Shown here one piece after another: positions 9,901-18,183 of a stretch of 64,000 nucleotides of DNA. The stretch comes from Microcoleus sp. FACHB-672. GTDB lineage: Bacteria > Cyanobacteriota > Cyanobacteriia > Cyanobacteriales > Oscillatoriaceae. The notes beneath the pieces were generated by a model. It saw nothing but the letters and a program-made list of their open reading frames with translations, was not told the DNA's origin and made no database searches. The stretch is from NCBI RefSeq assembly GCF_014695725.1, contig NZ_JACJOU010000033.1, forward strand, positions 124,001 to 188,000. Direction: 5' to 3'. Each line of letters opens with the position of its first letter. Within the stretch, counting starts at the first letter, position 1. The position numbers were made by a program, and so were the translations under genes.

Positions 9901-10038
9901 GAAGCTTTGTTTCTCTACAATCAAGAAAAGTTTCTTGAATCTGCACAATGTTTCAAAGATTGTTTGTCTAAAAATCCAGAAGACAAAGTTGCTCAAATTT
10001 ATTTAAAACGCTGTCAACGTATGGTTTTTGCACCTTAA
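6979..10038 (+). CDS. CHASE-histidine kinase-receiver-class III nucleotide cyclase fusion
   Basis: A 1019-residue, membrane-bound four-part sensor. Residues about 25-45 are a first membrane segment; about 70-245 form a periplasmic CHASE-type domain ('GIRSVGFYKN', 'VVAGPINL'); about 280-300 are a second segment. The kinase follows: HisKA 'TSHELRTPLHG' with His349, then an ATPase with 'NLIGNSIKFTQSG', 'DTGIGIAED' and 'GGTGLGL'. A receiver has its phosphorylatable Asp673 in 'LVLLDVMMPK'. The class III cyclase has both metal aspartates, Asp785 ('FSDIRDFT') and Asp829 ('KYIGDAIMALF'), and the lysine (Lys825) and 'SDAVNLASR' aspartate typical of adenylate rather than guanylate cyclases. A short TPR-like tail ends the protein. 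An extracellular small ligand thus probably controls cAMP synthesis through phosphorelay. CyaC-like cyanobacterial cyclases are related, but a CHASE input is not the CyaC layout. Confidence 0.92.
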   Translation: MKFLTYFSAKISRKAPKAGGKIHLLPYFAASFAFVMVLGVTAVLDYSEQKRFQEQHRANVLNQLSTVRARLEGALNQRLFLERGLVAYVSAINSDIDQKQFESIAKVIVAQQRGIRSVGFYKNTIVSHMYPLAGNEGVIGFDPMSIPEEREAIERAIRNKKTVVAGPINLRPHGVAFISRTPVFLTPPGQVPESGAFWGMVGIIIDQNTLFQDAGLLDPSAKLHYTIRGKDGLGVGGEVFFGDEKIFKQNPVILPVTLPNGSWQLAAVPAQGWPSQAPISQWLHLGGGVLALVAGGLVYILVRWPAKLQEAVERATGALKNSETALMAANTELQHLDRIKDEFLANTSHELRTPLHGMIGIAESMIDGATGELSEQQQKNLLMIAQSGQRLNTLVNDLLDFSQLKHKNIELQLKPVGMREITEVVLALSKTLVGKKDLQLINKISPNLPLAKADENRVQQILYNLIGNSIKFTQSGTVEISAELVEKDLSVSSANSQLAITVSDTGIGIAEDKLDRIFESFEQADGSTAREYGGTGLGLTVTKQLVELHGGKIQVESTPGTGSRFTFTLPVSPEERKLKTEEKEASLQKLSPIASMANSQALIPISQAPQFPVSNFESVSQFKILVVDDEPVNLQVLFNHLSLQNYAIIQAASGSEALAAFDEGFPPDLVLLDVMMPKMTGYEVCRELREKFPAHELPIVLLTAKNQVSDLLEGLDAGANDYLTKPISKYELLARIKTHINLANISRAYGRFVPHEFLQLLNKESIIDVKLGDSVQQEMSILFSDIRDFTTLSETMTPDENFQFINSYLSRMESAIASNHGFIDKYIGDAIMALFGGSADWAVKAGLAMLQRQGEYNKDREEAGKPPIKIGIGINTGSLMLGTVGGHNRMDGTVISDAVNLASRIEGLTKNYGVSLLISHHTFSHLQHPDDYSIRLIDKVTVKGKSELVTVYEVFDADPDKIREGKLMTIQRFEEALFLYNQEKFLESAQCFKDCLSKNPEDKVAQIYLKRCQRMVFAP

Positions 10039-10559
10039 TTGCTGGGTGTGCATGAGAGCAATTTGGCTGTATTAGAAACGGTTTTTTGTTAAAAATAATT
10101 AAGTTAAAGAAAGTTAAAAGATTTATAGGTTGAAAATTTATCAATAGATTATCTCAAATGAAAGCAGTTAAACCATTTCCATTTCTTCGCCGGTGTTCAA
10201 TGTATCTAGAAATGCCGGCAATGATAAAGTTCTAGGAGAATTTACTGCTGAAGCTGGCTTAGGAAGTAAGCGATTTATCAAGGAATGATCAGCCGCAAGC
10301 GACTTCAAACCCCTGAGTTTTAGATATAACACAGTTCACACCCCTCTTTGCGCTATTGTACCTAGTATGTTAATTTAACACTCATCTTAAGTGCCGGTTG
10401 TGAACTCCACGCTGAAAAACCTTGTTAAGGAATCAAGAAGGTTATCACAAAAGAAAAGCTAAAATTAATAACTTACTCTAGCTTCTCAGACTGGAAGAAT
10501 TCACAGATACTACCATTTGCTCGGTAAATGTTGCTAGTTTTTTTTTTTAGGAGAACACC
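10039..10559. other. 521-bp intergenic gap before the patatin gene
   Basis: I see no gene or terminator hairpin. Short open stretches occur near 10158-10290, but none has a good start and length. The only supported site is a strong ribosome-binding sequence, AGGAGA, at 10549-10554 behind a run of T, 5 bases before the ATG at 10560. Confidence 0.4.
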
Positions 10560-11555
10560 ATGTCAAATGTAGTTAAAGTTTTAGCCATTGATGGAGGCGG
10601 AATTCGCGGGATTATTCCGGCGATGGTTTTAGCTGAAATTGAAGCTCGAACGCAAAAGCGAATTTCAGAGATGTTTGATTTAATTGCAGGCACCTCAACA
10701 GGAGGGCTGTTGGCATTAGCTTTAACAAAACCCAAAAAAAATAGTAACCAACCTCAATATAAAGCTACAAACTTAGTCAGAATGTATGAGGAAGAAGGTG
10801 AGATAATTTTTTCACCTAAAACTTTTGCAAGACTGAGATCCTTAACAGACGAAAAATATCCAGCAGACGGCATTGAAGCCGTTTTAGAAAAGTATTTTGG
10901 TAACACCCGTTTAAGTCAAGCTCTGACCGAAATTATCGTTCCCAGCTATGATATTGAGCAGCGCCGGCCCCATTTTTTTAAAAGCCGAAAAGCTAAAAAT
11001 GACTATGAGCGAGATTTTCCCATGAGAAAAGTGGCACGGGCTACTTCTGCTGCACCGACTTATTTTGAACCGCTCAAATTAGAAAACCATGATCTAACAG
11101 ATTATTATGCATTAATTGATGGAGGTGTTTTTGCCAACAACCCTGCCATGTGTGCCTATGTAGAAGCTAAAGACACTTATCCAGATGCCACTGATTTTCT
11201 CGTTGTCTCATTGGGAACAGGAGAGCTGAGTACCAGACTTTTTTACGATCATGTAAAAGACTGGGGACTGCTTCAATGGGCGCAACCCATTCTTCACGTT
11301 GTTTTTGATGGCAGCAGCGATACGGTAGATTATCAACTCAGACTTTTATTGCCGGCTTTAGAAGAAGGAACGAATCGTTATTACCGCTTTCAAACTAGCT
11401 TAATTGGGGATGTCGGCGATCATCTGGATGATGCAAATCCCAAAAACATCACCGGCCTGAAACGCCTTGCACAAGATATGATTAATAAGAACGACACTCT
11501 TTTAAATACACTTTGCCAGCAGTTAGTTAGCAGCATCCCAACCGGCAACGTTTAA
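10560..11555 (+). CDS. Patatin-like phospholipase
   Basis: The 331-residue protein has every catalytic signature of the patatin family: the oxyanion loop 'DGGGIRG' (residues 11-17), the nucleophile elbow G-T-S-T-G with Ser46, and the catalytic Asp187 in 'LIDGGVFANNPA'. Such enzymes cleave acyl chains from membrane lipids by a Ser-Asp dyad. There is no signal peptide, so it acts in the cytoplasm or at the inner membrane face. The start is fixed by AGGAGA 5 bases upstream. It stands alone; patatins also act as effectors in CBASS anti-phage operons, but no nucleotidyltransferase or other defence gene is next to it, so a housekeeping lipid-turnover role is more likely. Confidence 0.93.
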   Translation: MSNVVKVLAIDGGGIRGIIPAMVLAEIEARTQKRISEMFDLIAGTSTGGLLALALTKPKKNSNQPQYKATNLVRMYEEEGEIIFSPKTFARLRSLTDEKYPADGIEAVLEKYFGNTRLSQALTEIIVPSYDIEQRRPHFFKSRKAKNDYERDFPMRKVARATSAAPTYFEPLKLENHDLTDYYALIDGGVFANNPAMCAYVEAKDTYPDATDFLVVSLGTGELSTRLFYDHVKDWGLLQWAQPILHVVFDGSSDTVDYQLRLLLPALEEGTNRYYRFQTSLIGDVGDHLDDANPKNITGLKRLAQDMINKNDTLLNTLCQQLVSSIPTGNV

Positions 11556-11640
11556 AGGTTGATTCGTGCAAAACACTGAACAGTGCCAGCAACCCTAAAA
11601 CACTTAACTAGGTTGGGTTTTCAACCCAATATTGAGCGAT

Positions 11641-11686
11641 TGGTTTTAGAGCGAAGTAAAACGGAGGGTACGCTTCGCTCTAACCA
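11641..11686. repeat. Hairpin-forming inverted repeat after the patatin gene
   Basis: TTAGAGCGAAG (11646-11656) pairs perfectly with CTTCGCTCTAA (11673-11683), and the flanking TGGTT/AACCA extends the stem after a two-base bulge. No T-run follows, so it is not a standard terminator. It may be a small non-autonomous repeat or an RNA-stabilising 3' stem. Confidence 0.4.
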
Positions 11687-11745
11687 GCCTAGGCTATCTA
11701 ATTTCCCACCTTTTAGAAAGCTTGGCTTGGCTATCCATAATAATT

Positions 11746-11774
11746 TTGACAATTCCTTGTTTGCCTGTGACACT
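11746..11774 (+). promoter_or_regulatory. Possible rpmF promoter
   Basis: A perfect TTGACA lies at 11746-11751, with a weak GACACT 17 bases further on, about 95 bases before the rpmF start. A TACAAT at 11831-11836 is an alternative -10 box closer to the gene. The rest of the 314-bp gap from 11556 holds only the hairpin at 11641-11686. Confidence 0.25.
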
Positions 11775-11869
11775 ACAGGGTGCAAAATCTGATTTTCCCC
11801 AAAAACCCGCTAACCGGCAGAGAATGCCTTACAATAGGAAATTGTCAAAAATTAGCAGCACTCACTGTC

Positions 11870-12040
11870 ATGGCAGTCCCTAAGAAGAAAACATCAAAAT
11901 CCAAGCGCGATAAGCGTAAAGCAACCTGGAAGCACAAAGCAGTCCAGCAAGCGCAGAAAGCCCTCTCCCTAGGCAAGTCGATTTTAACGAAACGCTCCAG
12001 CTTTGTTTATCCACCCGATCAGGAGGATGACGAAGAATAA
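11870..12040 (+). CDS. rpmF: 50S ribosomal protein L32
   Basis: A 56-residue basic protein beginning '[20 protein letters not shown]', the hallmark start of bacterial L32, a large-subunit protein near the peptidyl-transferase region. A longer in-frame reading from 11780 is possible, but the first 30 residues of it do not look like L32, so the ATG at 11870 is chosen. The usual zinc-ribbon cysteines of other bacteria are absent and the tail is acidic ('PPDQEDDEE'), as is common for the cyanobacterial form. It is convergent with queA, with a shared hairpin between them. Identification is secure. Confidence 0.95.
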   Translation: MAVPKKKTSKSKRDKRKATWKHKAVQQAQKALSLGKSILTKRSSFVYPPDQEDDEE

Positions 12041-12055
12041 TCCGCACTGTAGTTG

Positions 12056-12122
12056 GGCTAAAGGCTAATTGCTAATCGTTGAGAATTGTAAGCAAAGCTT
12101 GATCGACCATTAGCCGTTAGCC
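12056..12122. terminator. Hairpin between convergent rpmF and queA
   Basis: GGCTAAAGGCTAAT (12056-12069) pairs with ATTAGCCGTTAGCC (12109-12122) with one mismatch; the right arm overlaps the queA stop codon. It could end or stabilise transcripts from both sides, but lacks a T-run. Confidence 0.35.
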
Positions 12123-13292
12123 ATTAGCACGATCACCATCATTGGCAATCACTGCTATGCGTGCCGCCGGCAAAATCAGCATTGCATCGCCAAACGAGTA
12201 AAAGCGATACTCCTTCTCAATTGCATCCCGATACAAATCCAGCAAGCGCTCACGCCCCACCAACGCACTCACCAGCATCAACAAACTAGATCGGGGTAAG
12301 TGAAAATTCGTAATTAGCCCCTCCACGACTCGCCATCGATAGCCGGGATAGATAAACAAATTTGTCTTGCCGCAAAACGGTTGCAGCCGGCCATTCGCAG
12401 CCGCCCCCTCCAGAGATCGCACCACGGTAGTGCCCACTGCAATGATCCGCCCTCCTTTCTGCTGCGTCTGACGAATCGCTTCTACGGTGGCTGCCGGCAC
12501 CTCTACCCACTCTTCGTGCATCTGGTGAGTTGTTACGTCCTCCACCTCCACAGGTCGAAATGTCCCCACGCCGACGTGCAGCGTCACAAACGCGTGATTG
12601 ATGCCGCGTTCAGCCAGCCGGCCAAATAAATCGTCGGTGAAGTGCAGCCCAGCTGTGGGTGCCGCAACTGCCCCTGGTTGCTGGGCATAGACAGTTTGAT
12701 ACTGTGCCGGTGAGGCAGCAGAATTGGTGATGTAGGGCGGCAGGGGCATATAGCCGAATGCTTCTAACATCTGGCTCAGGGGGATGCCTTCTGGAAGCTC
12801 AAAATGCAGCAAGCGTCCGCCGGTTGCTTCATCTGTGTCGATGACTGTGGCGCTCAACCGGCTTGACATTGGGGAATTTGAAGATTTTTGGGGTTCAAAT
12901 TCTATTTTTGAGCCGGCTTTGAAGCGCTTCCCCGGTTTGACTAAAGCCAGCCAGATATTTTCCTGCCGCTCCTCTAATAACAGGACTTCTACCACAGAGC
13001 CGGTGGGTTTGCGTCCGTACAATCGGGCTGGGATAACGCGGGTGTTATTGAGTACCAGCAAGTCTCCAGGGTTGAGCAGAGCCGGTAAATCACGAAAAAT
13101 GCGATGGCTGTGATCAGTGGGGGAATCTACCACCAGCAAGCGGGAGCTATCTCTTGGCACGGCTGGATTTTGAGCGATTCGATCCGCTGGGAGTTCGTAA
13201 TCATAAGCCATCAATGACCGATCCCACTCACTGCCGGCTGCGAGTGAATTGACGGATGAGGAGTGGATCGGCATATTATTCGCTTCTAACAA
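12117..13292 (-). CDS. queA: S-adenosylmethionine:tRNA ribosyltransferase-isomerase
   Basis: This enzyme moves the ribosyl part of S-adenosylmethionine to preQ1-modified tRNA, making epoxyqueuosine in the wobble position of GUN anticodons. Family blocks are clear: '[15 protein letters not shown]', '[13 protein letters not shown]', '[10 protein letters not shown]', '[12 protein letters not shown]', '[17 protein letters not shown]' and '[12 protein letters not shown]'. The reading given is 391 residues, about 30-45 longer than usual at the N-terminus. In-frame ATGs at 13274 and 13211 ('MAYDYELP', closest to the usual family start) are alternatives. The gene is single and convergent with rpmF. 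Confidence 0.95.
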   Translation of the reverse strand: MLEANNMPIHSSSVNSLAAGSEWDRSLMAYDYELPADRIAQNPAVPRDSSRLLVVDSPTDHSHRIFRDLPALLNPGDLLVLNNTRVIPARLYGRKPTGSVVEVLLLEERQENIWLALVKPGKRFKAGSKIEFEPQKSSNSPMSSRLSATVIDTDEATGGRLLHFELPEGIPLSQMLEAFGYMPLPPYITNSAASPAQYQTVYAQQPGAVAAPTAGLHFTDDLFGRLAERGINHAFVTLHVGVGTFRPVEVEDVTTHQMHEEWVEVPAATVEAIRQTQQKGGRIIAVGTTVVRSLEGAAANGRLQPFCGKTNLFIYPGYRWRVVEGLITNFHLPRSSLLMLVSALVGRERLLDLYRDAIEKEYRFYSFGDAMLILPAARIAVIANDGDRANG

Positions 13293-14230
13293 AGTTGTAC
13301 TCGCTTCCCCCGGTGTTTGTTTCGATGGGGGAAGATGGGGAAATTTAACCGAAAAATTATCTCGTATATCTATTGTTTTGTCAAAATTTGAAATTTACCC
13401 AGTTGGCAGTCGTTACAAAAATTTATCAGAATTGAAATCGAGCCGGTGAAAAACTCTGTTTTTTCTTTTGAGCTGCATACAAAGCCCACGATAAAATCAG
13501 GGCTTAAGCGTTCACTGCCAGACTTTTTTGTAGTGAGTCATACAGCTCCCTTGATTCTAGAAAATGGATTTTATCAGACAAAAGGCTTCAAATCACGTAA
13601 GTTCGTTGAATAAATAAAAATATTCTCAAAAAGCCAAATAGCTTAACACAGCGTTACATTGAATCATTGTAACTAAATTGTACGACTGATTAGATATTGC
13701 TATAAGGTTTCAAAAGATACCGCTTTCCTTAAAAAAATAGGGAAAACTTATAGCAGATAGCAGGCTTGTGTAAAAAACTTAGAAGTACAGAAATACGATG
13801 ATTGCTTTGCCTTTGAGTAAATATACCGACTATAAAAGAAAAAATTATCTGCTTTGAACGTGTGTGTGGTTCATGGATTCGAGAGAAAAGAGCAGCAGCC
13901 ACCTTTGCGTTTCAACCGTTAAATACAATTAACCCTAAAATTTCAAATATTAAACGAGCGTCTTTCTCTGTAAAAATAAAAAAATTATTTAGAAATCAGC
14001 TATCGCAAGCCGACAGCGCCAAGAGAAGCCTCAACGCTACAGACCGCTTAAAAATATTGAATAGCGCTCTTGAGAAATATATCTTTAGCTAGATGACAAT
14101 AATAATTTTATGATTTCCCGCAACAAAACCCTTTAATTATGCAGTGAATTGGGGAAACTTACCCATTAAAGATCGGGCTTTTCCCGTAGTCGTAAGCACT
14201 CGCACTTCGTAACAATATAAGAAGTAGCGT
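13293..14230. other. 938-bp AT-rich gap without a firm gene
   Basis: No known gene is recognised. Two weak candidates exist. One is a 55-codon plus-strand frame from a GTG at 13446 to 13613, containing 'GLKRSLPDFFVVSHTAPLI', which looks somewhat protein-like. The other is a 76-codon frame at 13862-14092 of basic, low-quality composition. Neither has a good ribosome-binding site, so neither is called. Base composition is strongly AT-rich from 13600 to 14130. Confidence 0.4.
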
Positions 14231-14638
14231 ATGCACACCCCCGAAAAGATGGAATACCTTTATTACCTTGCCAATGCCAGCTTGACCTTGAGAGTCGCTG
14301 AGTACCTGCACAGCGCACGCCATCTTCCCGTGGAGTTCATGAGCGTTATTCATCAGATAGATGGCTGGGTAATTCGGGTCAAGATGAGCCAGCCGTTAGA
14401 ATCCCAGACTGATGGCGACTTTAGAGCGTTCATGAATGAAGTGGGAATTTCCTATATGCCGGGAATTCGGCTGCAAATGGCGCTTTGGAGCTTGGAAAAC
14501 GGACAATCTCCGATTGATGTCATGCGTCGTTATCAAGTAGCAGTCGTTTCTCACGGACATCCAGATCGCGGAGAAATTGAAGAATTTCGCCGGCAGTTTG
14601 TGAAAGGATTGGGCTACTGCCCGGAAACACTAGCTTAA
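14231..14638 (+). CDS. Conserved hypothetical protein
   Basis: A 135-residue soluble protein with no signal peptide or membrane segment. It opens with a helical region ('MEYLYYLANASLTLRVAEYL'), followed by an alternating strand/helix part ('VIHQIDGWVIRVKM') and an acidic-basic tail ('PDRGEIEEFRRQFVKGLGY'). Composition and codon use are like the neighbouring genes, and the length and clear structure argue that it is real. I do not recognise the family. It ends 22 bases before the convergent end of the YraN gene. Confidence 0.65.
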   Translation: MHTPEKMEYLYYLANASLTLRVAEYLHSARHLPVEFMSVIHQIDGWVIRVKMSQPLESQTDGDFRAFMNEVGISYMPGIRLQMALWSLENGQSPIDVMRRYQVAVVSHGHPDRGEIEEFRRQFVKGLGYCPETLA

Positions 14639-14660
14639 GGGTTGTGCCTGTTGAGCTTAG

Positions 14661-15197
14661 TTAACCGTCTTCAGCAAAAGCTGACTCAATGTAATCGATA
14701 AGCGTGAGTTTGCAACCTGGAGCGAAGACGGGTTGACCCAATATAATTGGTTGCCCGAAGGCGTAACTGCCGGCATCCATCCCTATTTCACAATCTTGTA
14801 TTTGCGTAGGCGCGAGTGGCTCAAAGCTAACAAGCGCCACATCAAACCGGCAGGGTAAATCAGCAAAATCCGGGCACTCTGCCAGAAACATCTCAGCAGC
14901 TTTCCTCAGTTTTGCTTGCTTTTGCTCAGTGATAGCTAAAAGTCCGCCGGCATCCCAATTCCACCGGCGACGAGTCTTAACTTCTACAAACGCCAAGGCT
15001 GTTTCCTGCAATCGACACTCAGATCCACTCGCTTGCTGAGCGATGAGATCGAGTTCACCCCACCGGCAGCGCCACCGCCGGCGTAGAATTACCCAACCGC
15101 GCTCCTGCAACCAGTGAGCCACCAAATTTTCCCCAAGCGTGCCGGTGTCAGGTTTGCGATTCTCGCCGGCAGAGGGTGATGAGGGAAAGCTTGGCAT
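14661..15197 (-). CDS. YraN / UPF0102 family protein
   Basis: The 178-residue protein carries the restriction-endonuclease-like core of the UPF0102 family: 'LGENLVAHWLQERGWVIL' followed by 'RWGELDLIAQQ' (Glu-x-Asp) and 'ALAFVEVKTRRR' (E-x-K), the arrangement of a PD-(D/E)xK fold. A role in DNA handling is suspected for the family but not established. Usual family length is about 120 residues; here a 50-60 residue C-terminal extension ('LEPLAPTQIQDCEIGMD' region) is present. The gene is divergent from the pentapeptide gene and convergent with the unknown 14231 gene. Confidence 0.85.
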   Translation of the reverse strand: MPSFPSSPSAGENRKPDTGTLGENLVAHWLQERGWVILRRRWRCRWGELDLIAQQASGSECRLQETALAFVEVKTRRRWNWDAGGLLAITEQKQAKLRKAAEMFLAECPDFADLPCRFDVALVSFEPLAPTQIQDCEIGMDAGSYAFGQPIILGQPVFAPGCKLTLIDYIESAFAEDG

Positions 15198-15347
15198 AAA
15201 GCAAACTCACAGCATTCATTTAACTGGTAGGATTACGAGATAGGAAGCATCGGTAACAGTTGTTACTTTTATTCCCCTCATCAAACAGTGGCAGCCAGCC
15301 GGCTATACCCTGTTAAGGATAAGGTTTCCTATCAACGTAAAAACCGA

Positions 15348-15857
15348 ATGAATCATAGCTTTATTAAGCGTATCCCAGCAATCCTCCTCAGCGCACTCTT
15401 GTGCACTGTCGTGTGCCTGACAGCCATTGGTGCCCTAGCAACCCCTGCGTTTGCGAATGAATACGACAAAGAAATTCTCGTCAATATGGATTTCTCAGGC
15501 AAAAACCTGACAGACTCCAGCTTTAACAAAGCCAACCTGCGCGGTAGCAATTTCAGCCATACCAATCTGCAGGGCGTTAGCTTATTTGGGGCGTATTTGG
15601 ATGGAGCAAATTTTGAGGGGGCGGATATGCGAAACGCCACCTTAGACACTGCTCGTTTTACCAAAGTCAATTTATCCAACGCAATTTTAGAAGGTGCCTT
15701 CGCTTTTAATACCAAATTTGAAGGTGCCACGATTGACGGCGCAGATTTTACCGATGTGCTGCTGCGCGAGGATACCCAGAAATTGCTTTGTCAGATAGCG
15801 ACAGGGAAAAATCCAGTCACGGGTAGAGATACGCGCGAAACGCTTTACTGTGATTAA
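15348..15857 (+). CDS. Lumenal/periplasmic pentapeptide-repeat protein
   Basis: Read from the ATG at 15348 the protein has 169 residues. It starts with a Sec signal ('MNHSFIKRIPAILLSALLCT...', likely cut after 'TPAFA') and then runs of A(D/N)LxX pentapeptides: 'FSGKNLTDSSFNKANLRGSNF', 'LDGANFEGADMRNATL', 'ATIDGADFTDVLL' (shown in part). These stack into a right-handed quadrilateral beta-helix. A tail with two cysteines, 'LCQIATG' and 'ETLYCD', may form a disulfide, as in thylakoid-lumen pentapeptide proteins. An upstream in-frame start at 15288 would bury the signal and is rejected. A decayed copy of its 3' end lies at about 24680-24740. Confidence 0.85.
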   Translation: MNHSFIKRIPAILLSALLCTVVCLTAIGALATPAFANEYDKEILVNMDFSGKNLTDSSFNKANLRGSNFSHTNLQGVSLFGAYLDGANFEGADMRNATLDTARFTKVNLSNAILEGAFAFNTKFEGATIDGADFTDVLLREDTQKLLCQIATGKNPVTGRDTRETLYCD

Positions 15858-16180
15858 TGATGTGGCACGGGTGATGCTGCCATAGACATTACCCGTGCCG
15901 GCATCTTTAATCTCCATTAACGGAATTAAGCTATCACCAACATCTGCGTTTATCTGCGGACGAAGGTGGAACTTGAATGACGAGCAAAGCACATTCAAGT
16001 TTCACCTGCGGAATCTGCGGTTAAAAAATCAAACCCATCAACACTAACCAACAATCTAAGATACAAAATTCCCGATCCAAGGCAACTGCACCAAATCAGA
16101 AAACGTAGTATGACGCTGCCGATCTAATTCTTGAATGCGAGCTTGTTCAGCATAAAGTTGCTGTAAATAAAACTCAAAAA
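15800..16180. repeat. Left direct repeat flanking the kdp cluster (pentapeptide 3' end to dnaG 3' end)
   Basis: This stretch matches about 24680-25033 in the same orientation. It runs from the end of the pentapeptide gene through the spacer into a copy of the dnaG tail. GAAACGCTTTAC at 15837 matches 24720, CCCGTGCCGGCAT recurs in both spacers, and 16055-16180 matches 24908-25033 with about four or five differences. Indels in the spacer make the right copy about 30 bp shorter. It is one arm of an apparent integration duplication. Confidence 0.85.
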
Positions 16181-16183
16181 TAT
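16055..16183 (-). pseudogene. Truncated copy of the dnaG 3' end
   Basis: On the minus strand this encodes the last 41 residues of primase followed by the stop, 'YLQQLYAEQARIQEL...LVQLPWIGNFVS', identical to the intact dnaG C-terminus apart from one Ser-to-Phe change. Three of the four clear base differences are silent, so the two copies seem to have diverged while both were functional genes. Upstream of this point the sequence no longer resembles dnaG. The 120 bases from 16184 to 16303 hold nothing recognisable. Confidence 0.88.
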
Positions 16184-16303
16184 TGGAGTTTTATTTCAAA
16201 CTATCTTAACATTCTGAGAGCCTAAACTAAGACGCTCCACTCTCATCACGATTTTACATGATATTGTATATAACTTTAACCTAAATTCGGCTTACTTATC
16301 TAA

Positions 16304-17455
16304 CTAACTTTGTATTTTTTCTGTTGCGATTATGTGTAAGTCAATATGTTTTAGTTCTCGCATCAATTGTTGAATCAAAGATCCTTTCATTAGTAACTGC
16401 CAGCGTGAACGCTGAGTCTCGCCCAGCACAATTTGAGTAATGTGATATTTTTCCGCCACCTCAGCAATTGCTTGGGAAATATTGGAACTGGTGAAGCGCA
16501 CAAATTCACCTCCGAATTCTTTGCAAAGTTTCTCACAGGTTTCGATATGAAGGCTCTCTTGCTTATTAAGAAAGCGCTCAGGATGATTCACAAACACTGC
16601 GTAGAGTTTAGCATTCATATAGTTAGCGATTCGGGAGCCGCGACGCAGCAACTGCATCCCATTAGGGTAAGTCGAAACACAAACTAACACGCGTTCGTGA
16701 ATATTACAAAATTGACCCGATGAGGTGTTGGAATTAGCATCATCCTCAACAAAATCCGCCACTTCTCGCAGCGCCAACTCTCGTAAGGCAATCAAGTTTC
16801 GGCGTTGGAAAAAGTTTTCTAAAGATTGTTGAATTTTCTCTGGTGCGTAGATTTTACCTTCCATCAGCCGCTCTTCTAGGGTTTCCGGGGTAACATCAAT
16901 AACAATTACCTCATCCGCTTCATCTAGCAACCGATCAGGGATGCGCTCTCGCACCACAACGCCGGTAATTCGAGCTACCAAATCATTGAGGCTTTCTAAG
17001 TGCTGAATATTAACAGTGGAGTAAACATCAATACCGGCAGCTAAAATTACTTCAACATCTTGGTAGCGCTTCTCGCGTAGAGAACCGGGAACGTTAGTAT
17101 GTGCGAGTTCATCTACTAACACCAACTGAGGAACTCGTGTCAAAATCGCATCCGTATCCATTTCGGTGAGTGTCATGCCCCCTCGCAAGATTTGTTGGCG
17201 AGGCACCCTCTCCAAACCTTCGGCTTTTTCAGCAGTTTCTCGACGTCCGTGGGTTTCTAAAAGCCCAATAACAACATCAATCCCTTCCCGCTTAATCTGA
17301 TGAGCTTCTTCTAGCATCCGGAAGGTTTTACCGACGCCAGGAGCCATGCCAATAAAAATTTTGTGCTTCCCGCGCCGGCCAGAACGATTGTAAGTTTTAT
17401 CCGACGAATTGCTAGGGAGGTTGGGAGTACCTGTAACTTCGCTAGAGTGAATCAT
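16304..17455 (-). CDS. kdpD: Short KdpD (N-terminal KdpD and Usp domains only)
   Basis: The 383-residue protein covers only the cytoplasmic N-terminal half of KdpD. It has the KdpD domain with a Walker A 'GMAPGVGKTFRML' and a Walker B-like 'LVLVDELAHTNVPGS', then a universal-stress-protein-like domain ('RVLVCVSTYPNG' to 'LHIIATEK'). The membrane segments, GAF and histidine-kinase parts of the 890-residue E. coli protein are absent. Short KdpD forms are known from cyanobacterial kdp operons such as those of Anabaena. It cannot phosphorylate a regulator by itself; it may sense K+, ATP or c-di-AMP (the latter known for some KdpD Usp domains) and pass this to another kinase. It is the last gene of the kdp operon, 91 bases after kdpC. 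Confidence 0.92.
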   Translation of the reverse strand: MIHSSEVTGTPNLPSNSSDKTYNRSGRRGKHKIFIGMAPGVGKTFRMLEEAHQIKREGIDVVIGLLETHGRRETAEKAEGLERVPRQQILRGGMTLTEMDTDAILTRVPQLVLVDELAHTNVPGSLREKRYQDVEVILAAGIDVYSTVNIQHLESLNDLVARITGVVVRERIPDRLLDEADEVIVIDVTPETLEERLMEGKIYAPEKIQQSLENFFQRRNLIALRELALREVADFVEDDANSNTSSGQFCNIHERVLVCVSTYPNGMQLLRRGSRIANYMNAKLYAVFVNHPERFLNKQESLHIETCEKLCKEFGGEFVRFTSSNISQAIAEVAEKYHITQIVLGETQRSRWQLLMKGSLIQQLMRELKHIDLHIIATEKIQS

Positions 17456-17546
17456 CAGGAATTAATTTTTAGCTTCATTTTTCAGAATTCATTTAACCAA
17501 TCAGAATTTGATAAAATGACAAGAAACTTTAGAAATATGGTAATTT

Positions 17547-18134
17547 TTATTTACCCGTTTGTAAAGCATCTAAAGCCAAATTTAGTTTGAGGGTGTTAAC
17601 ACCCGATTCACCAAAAATTCCGAGAAATCTCCCGTCAACATATTTAGAAATCAGAATTTCAACCTGATTCGTATCTAGCCCTCGCGCCTTTGCCACTCGT
17701 TGAATTTGGGTGCGGGCAGATTCTTCACTAATGTGAGGATCTAAGCTCGATCCAGATGTGTAAACTAAATCCGCTGTAGGCTTGATATTTGCCTGGTTTA
17801 GCCGGCTAACTTCCGATTGAATTCGTTTTACCAAATCTGGATTGCTGGGTGCGAGATTGCTAGCACCAGAAATGCCAGTTTGTTTAGCCGCTTCTCCTGT
17901 ACTGTAGTTCGTGGTGCTGGGGCGACTCCAAAAATATCGCTCTGAAGCAAAAGGCTGACCGATTAAAGCCGAACCCACAACTTGCCCTTGGGCATTTTTA
18001 ATCAAGCTGCCATTGGCTTGATAAGGAAAAATCAGGCCAACACCCAGCATGAAAAAGGGATAAATTAAGGCCGTTAATACCCATAAAATTAGGGTCATGC
18101 GAAGGCCAACAATCGTTTCTCGAATTAGAGACAT
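17547..18134 (-). CDS. kdpC: Potassium-transporting ATPase subunit C
   Basis: The 195-residue protein has one N-terminal membrane segment ('LRMTLILWVLTALIYPFFML') and the KdpC periplasmic domain with 'GSALIGQPFASERYFWSRPS', 'ASNLAPSNPDL' and 'GSSLDPHISEESARTQIQRVAKARGL', shown in part. KdpC stabilises the KdpA-KdpB complex and raises its affinity. Length is normal for the family. It follows the kdpG/F gene by 49 bases in the same operon. Confidence 0.95.
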   Translation of the reverse strand: MSLIRETIVGLRMTLILWVLTALIYPFFMLGVGLIFPYQANGSLIKNAQGQVVGSALIGQPFASERYFWSRPSTTNYSTGEAAKQTGISGASNLAPSNPDLVKRIQSEVSRLNQANIKPTADLVYTSGSSLDPHISEESARTQIQRVAKARGLDTNQVEILISKYVDGRFLGIFGESGVNTLKLNLALDALQTGK

Positions 18135-18183
18135 TTTTTCCTCGGCTGCTTTTTCTTTGATCCTTTGTTTTTAATGCTGCCTT

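Noticed and set aside
10560-11555. Patatin gene as a CBASS (CapV) defence effector
   Set aside because: No CD-NTase, ubiquitin-like or other defence gene is next to it.
16304-17455. Short KdpD as a broken gene
   Set aside because: The end is clean, without frameshift or residual kinase coding, and short KdpD proteins are known in other cyanobacteria.
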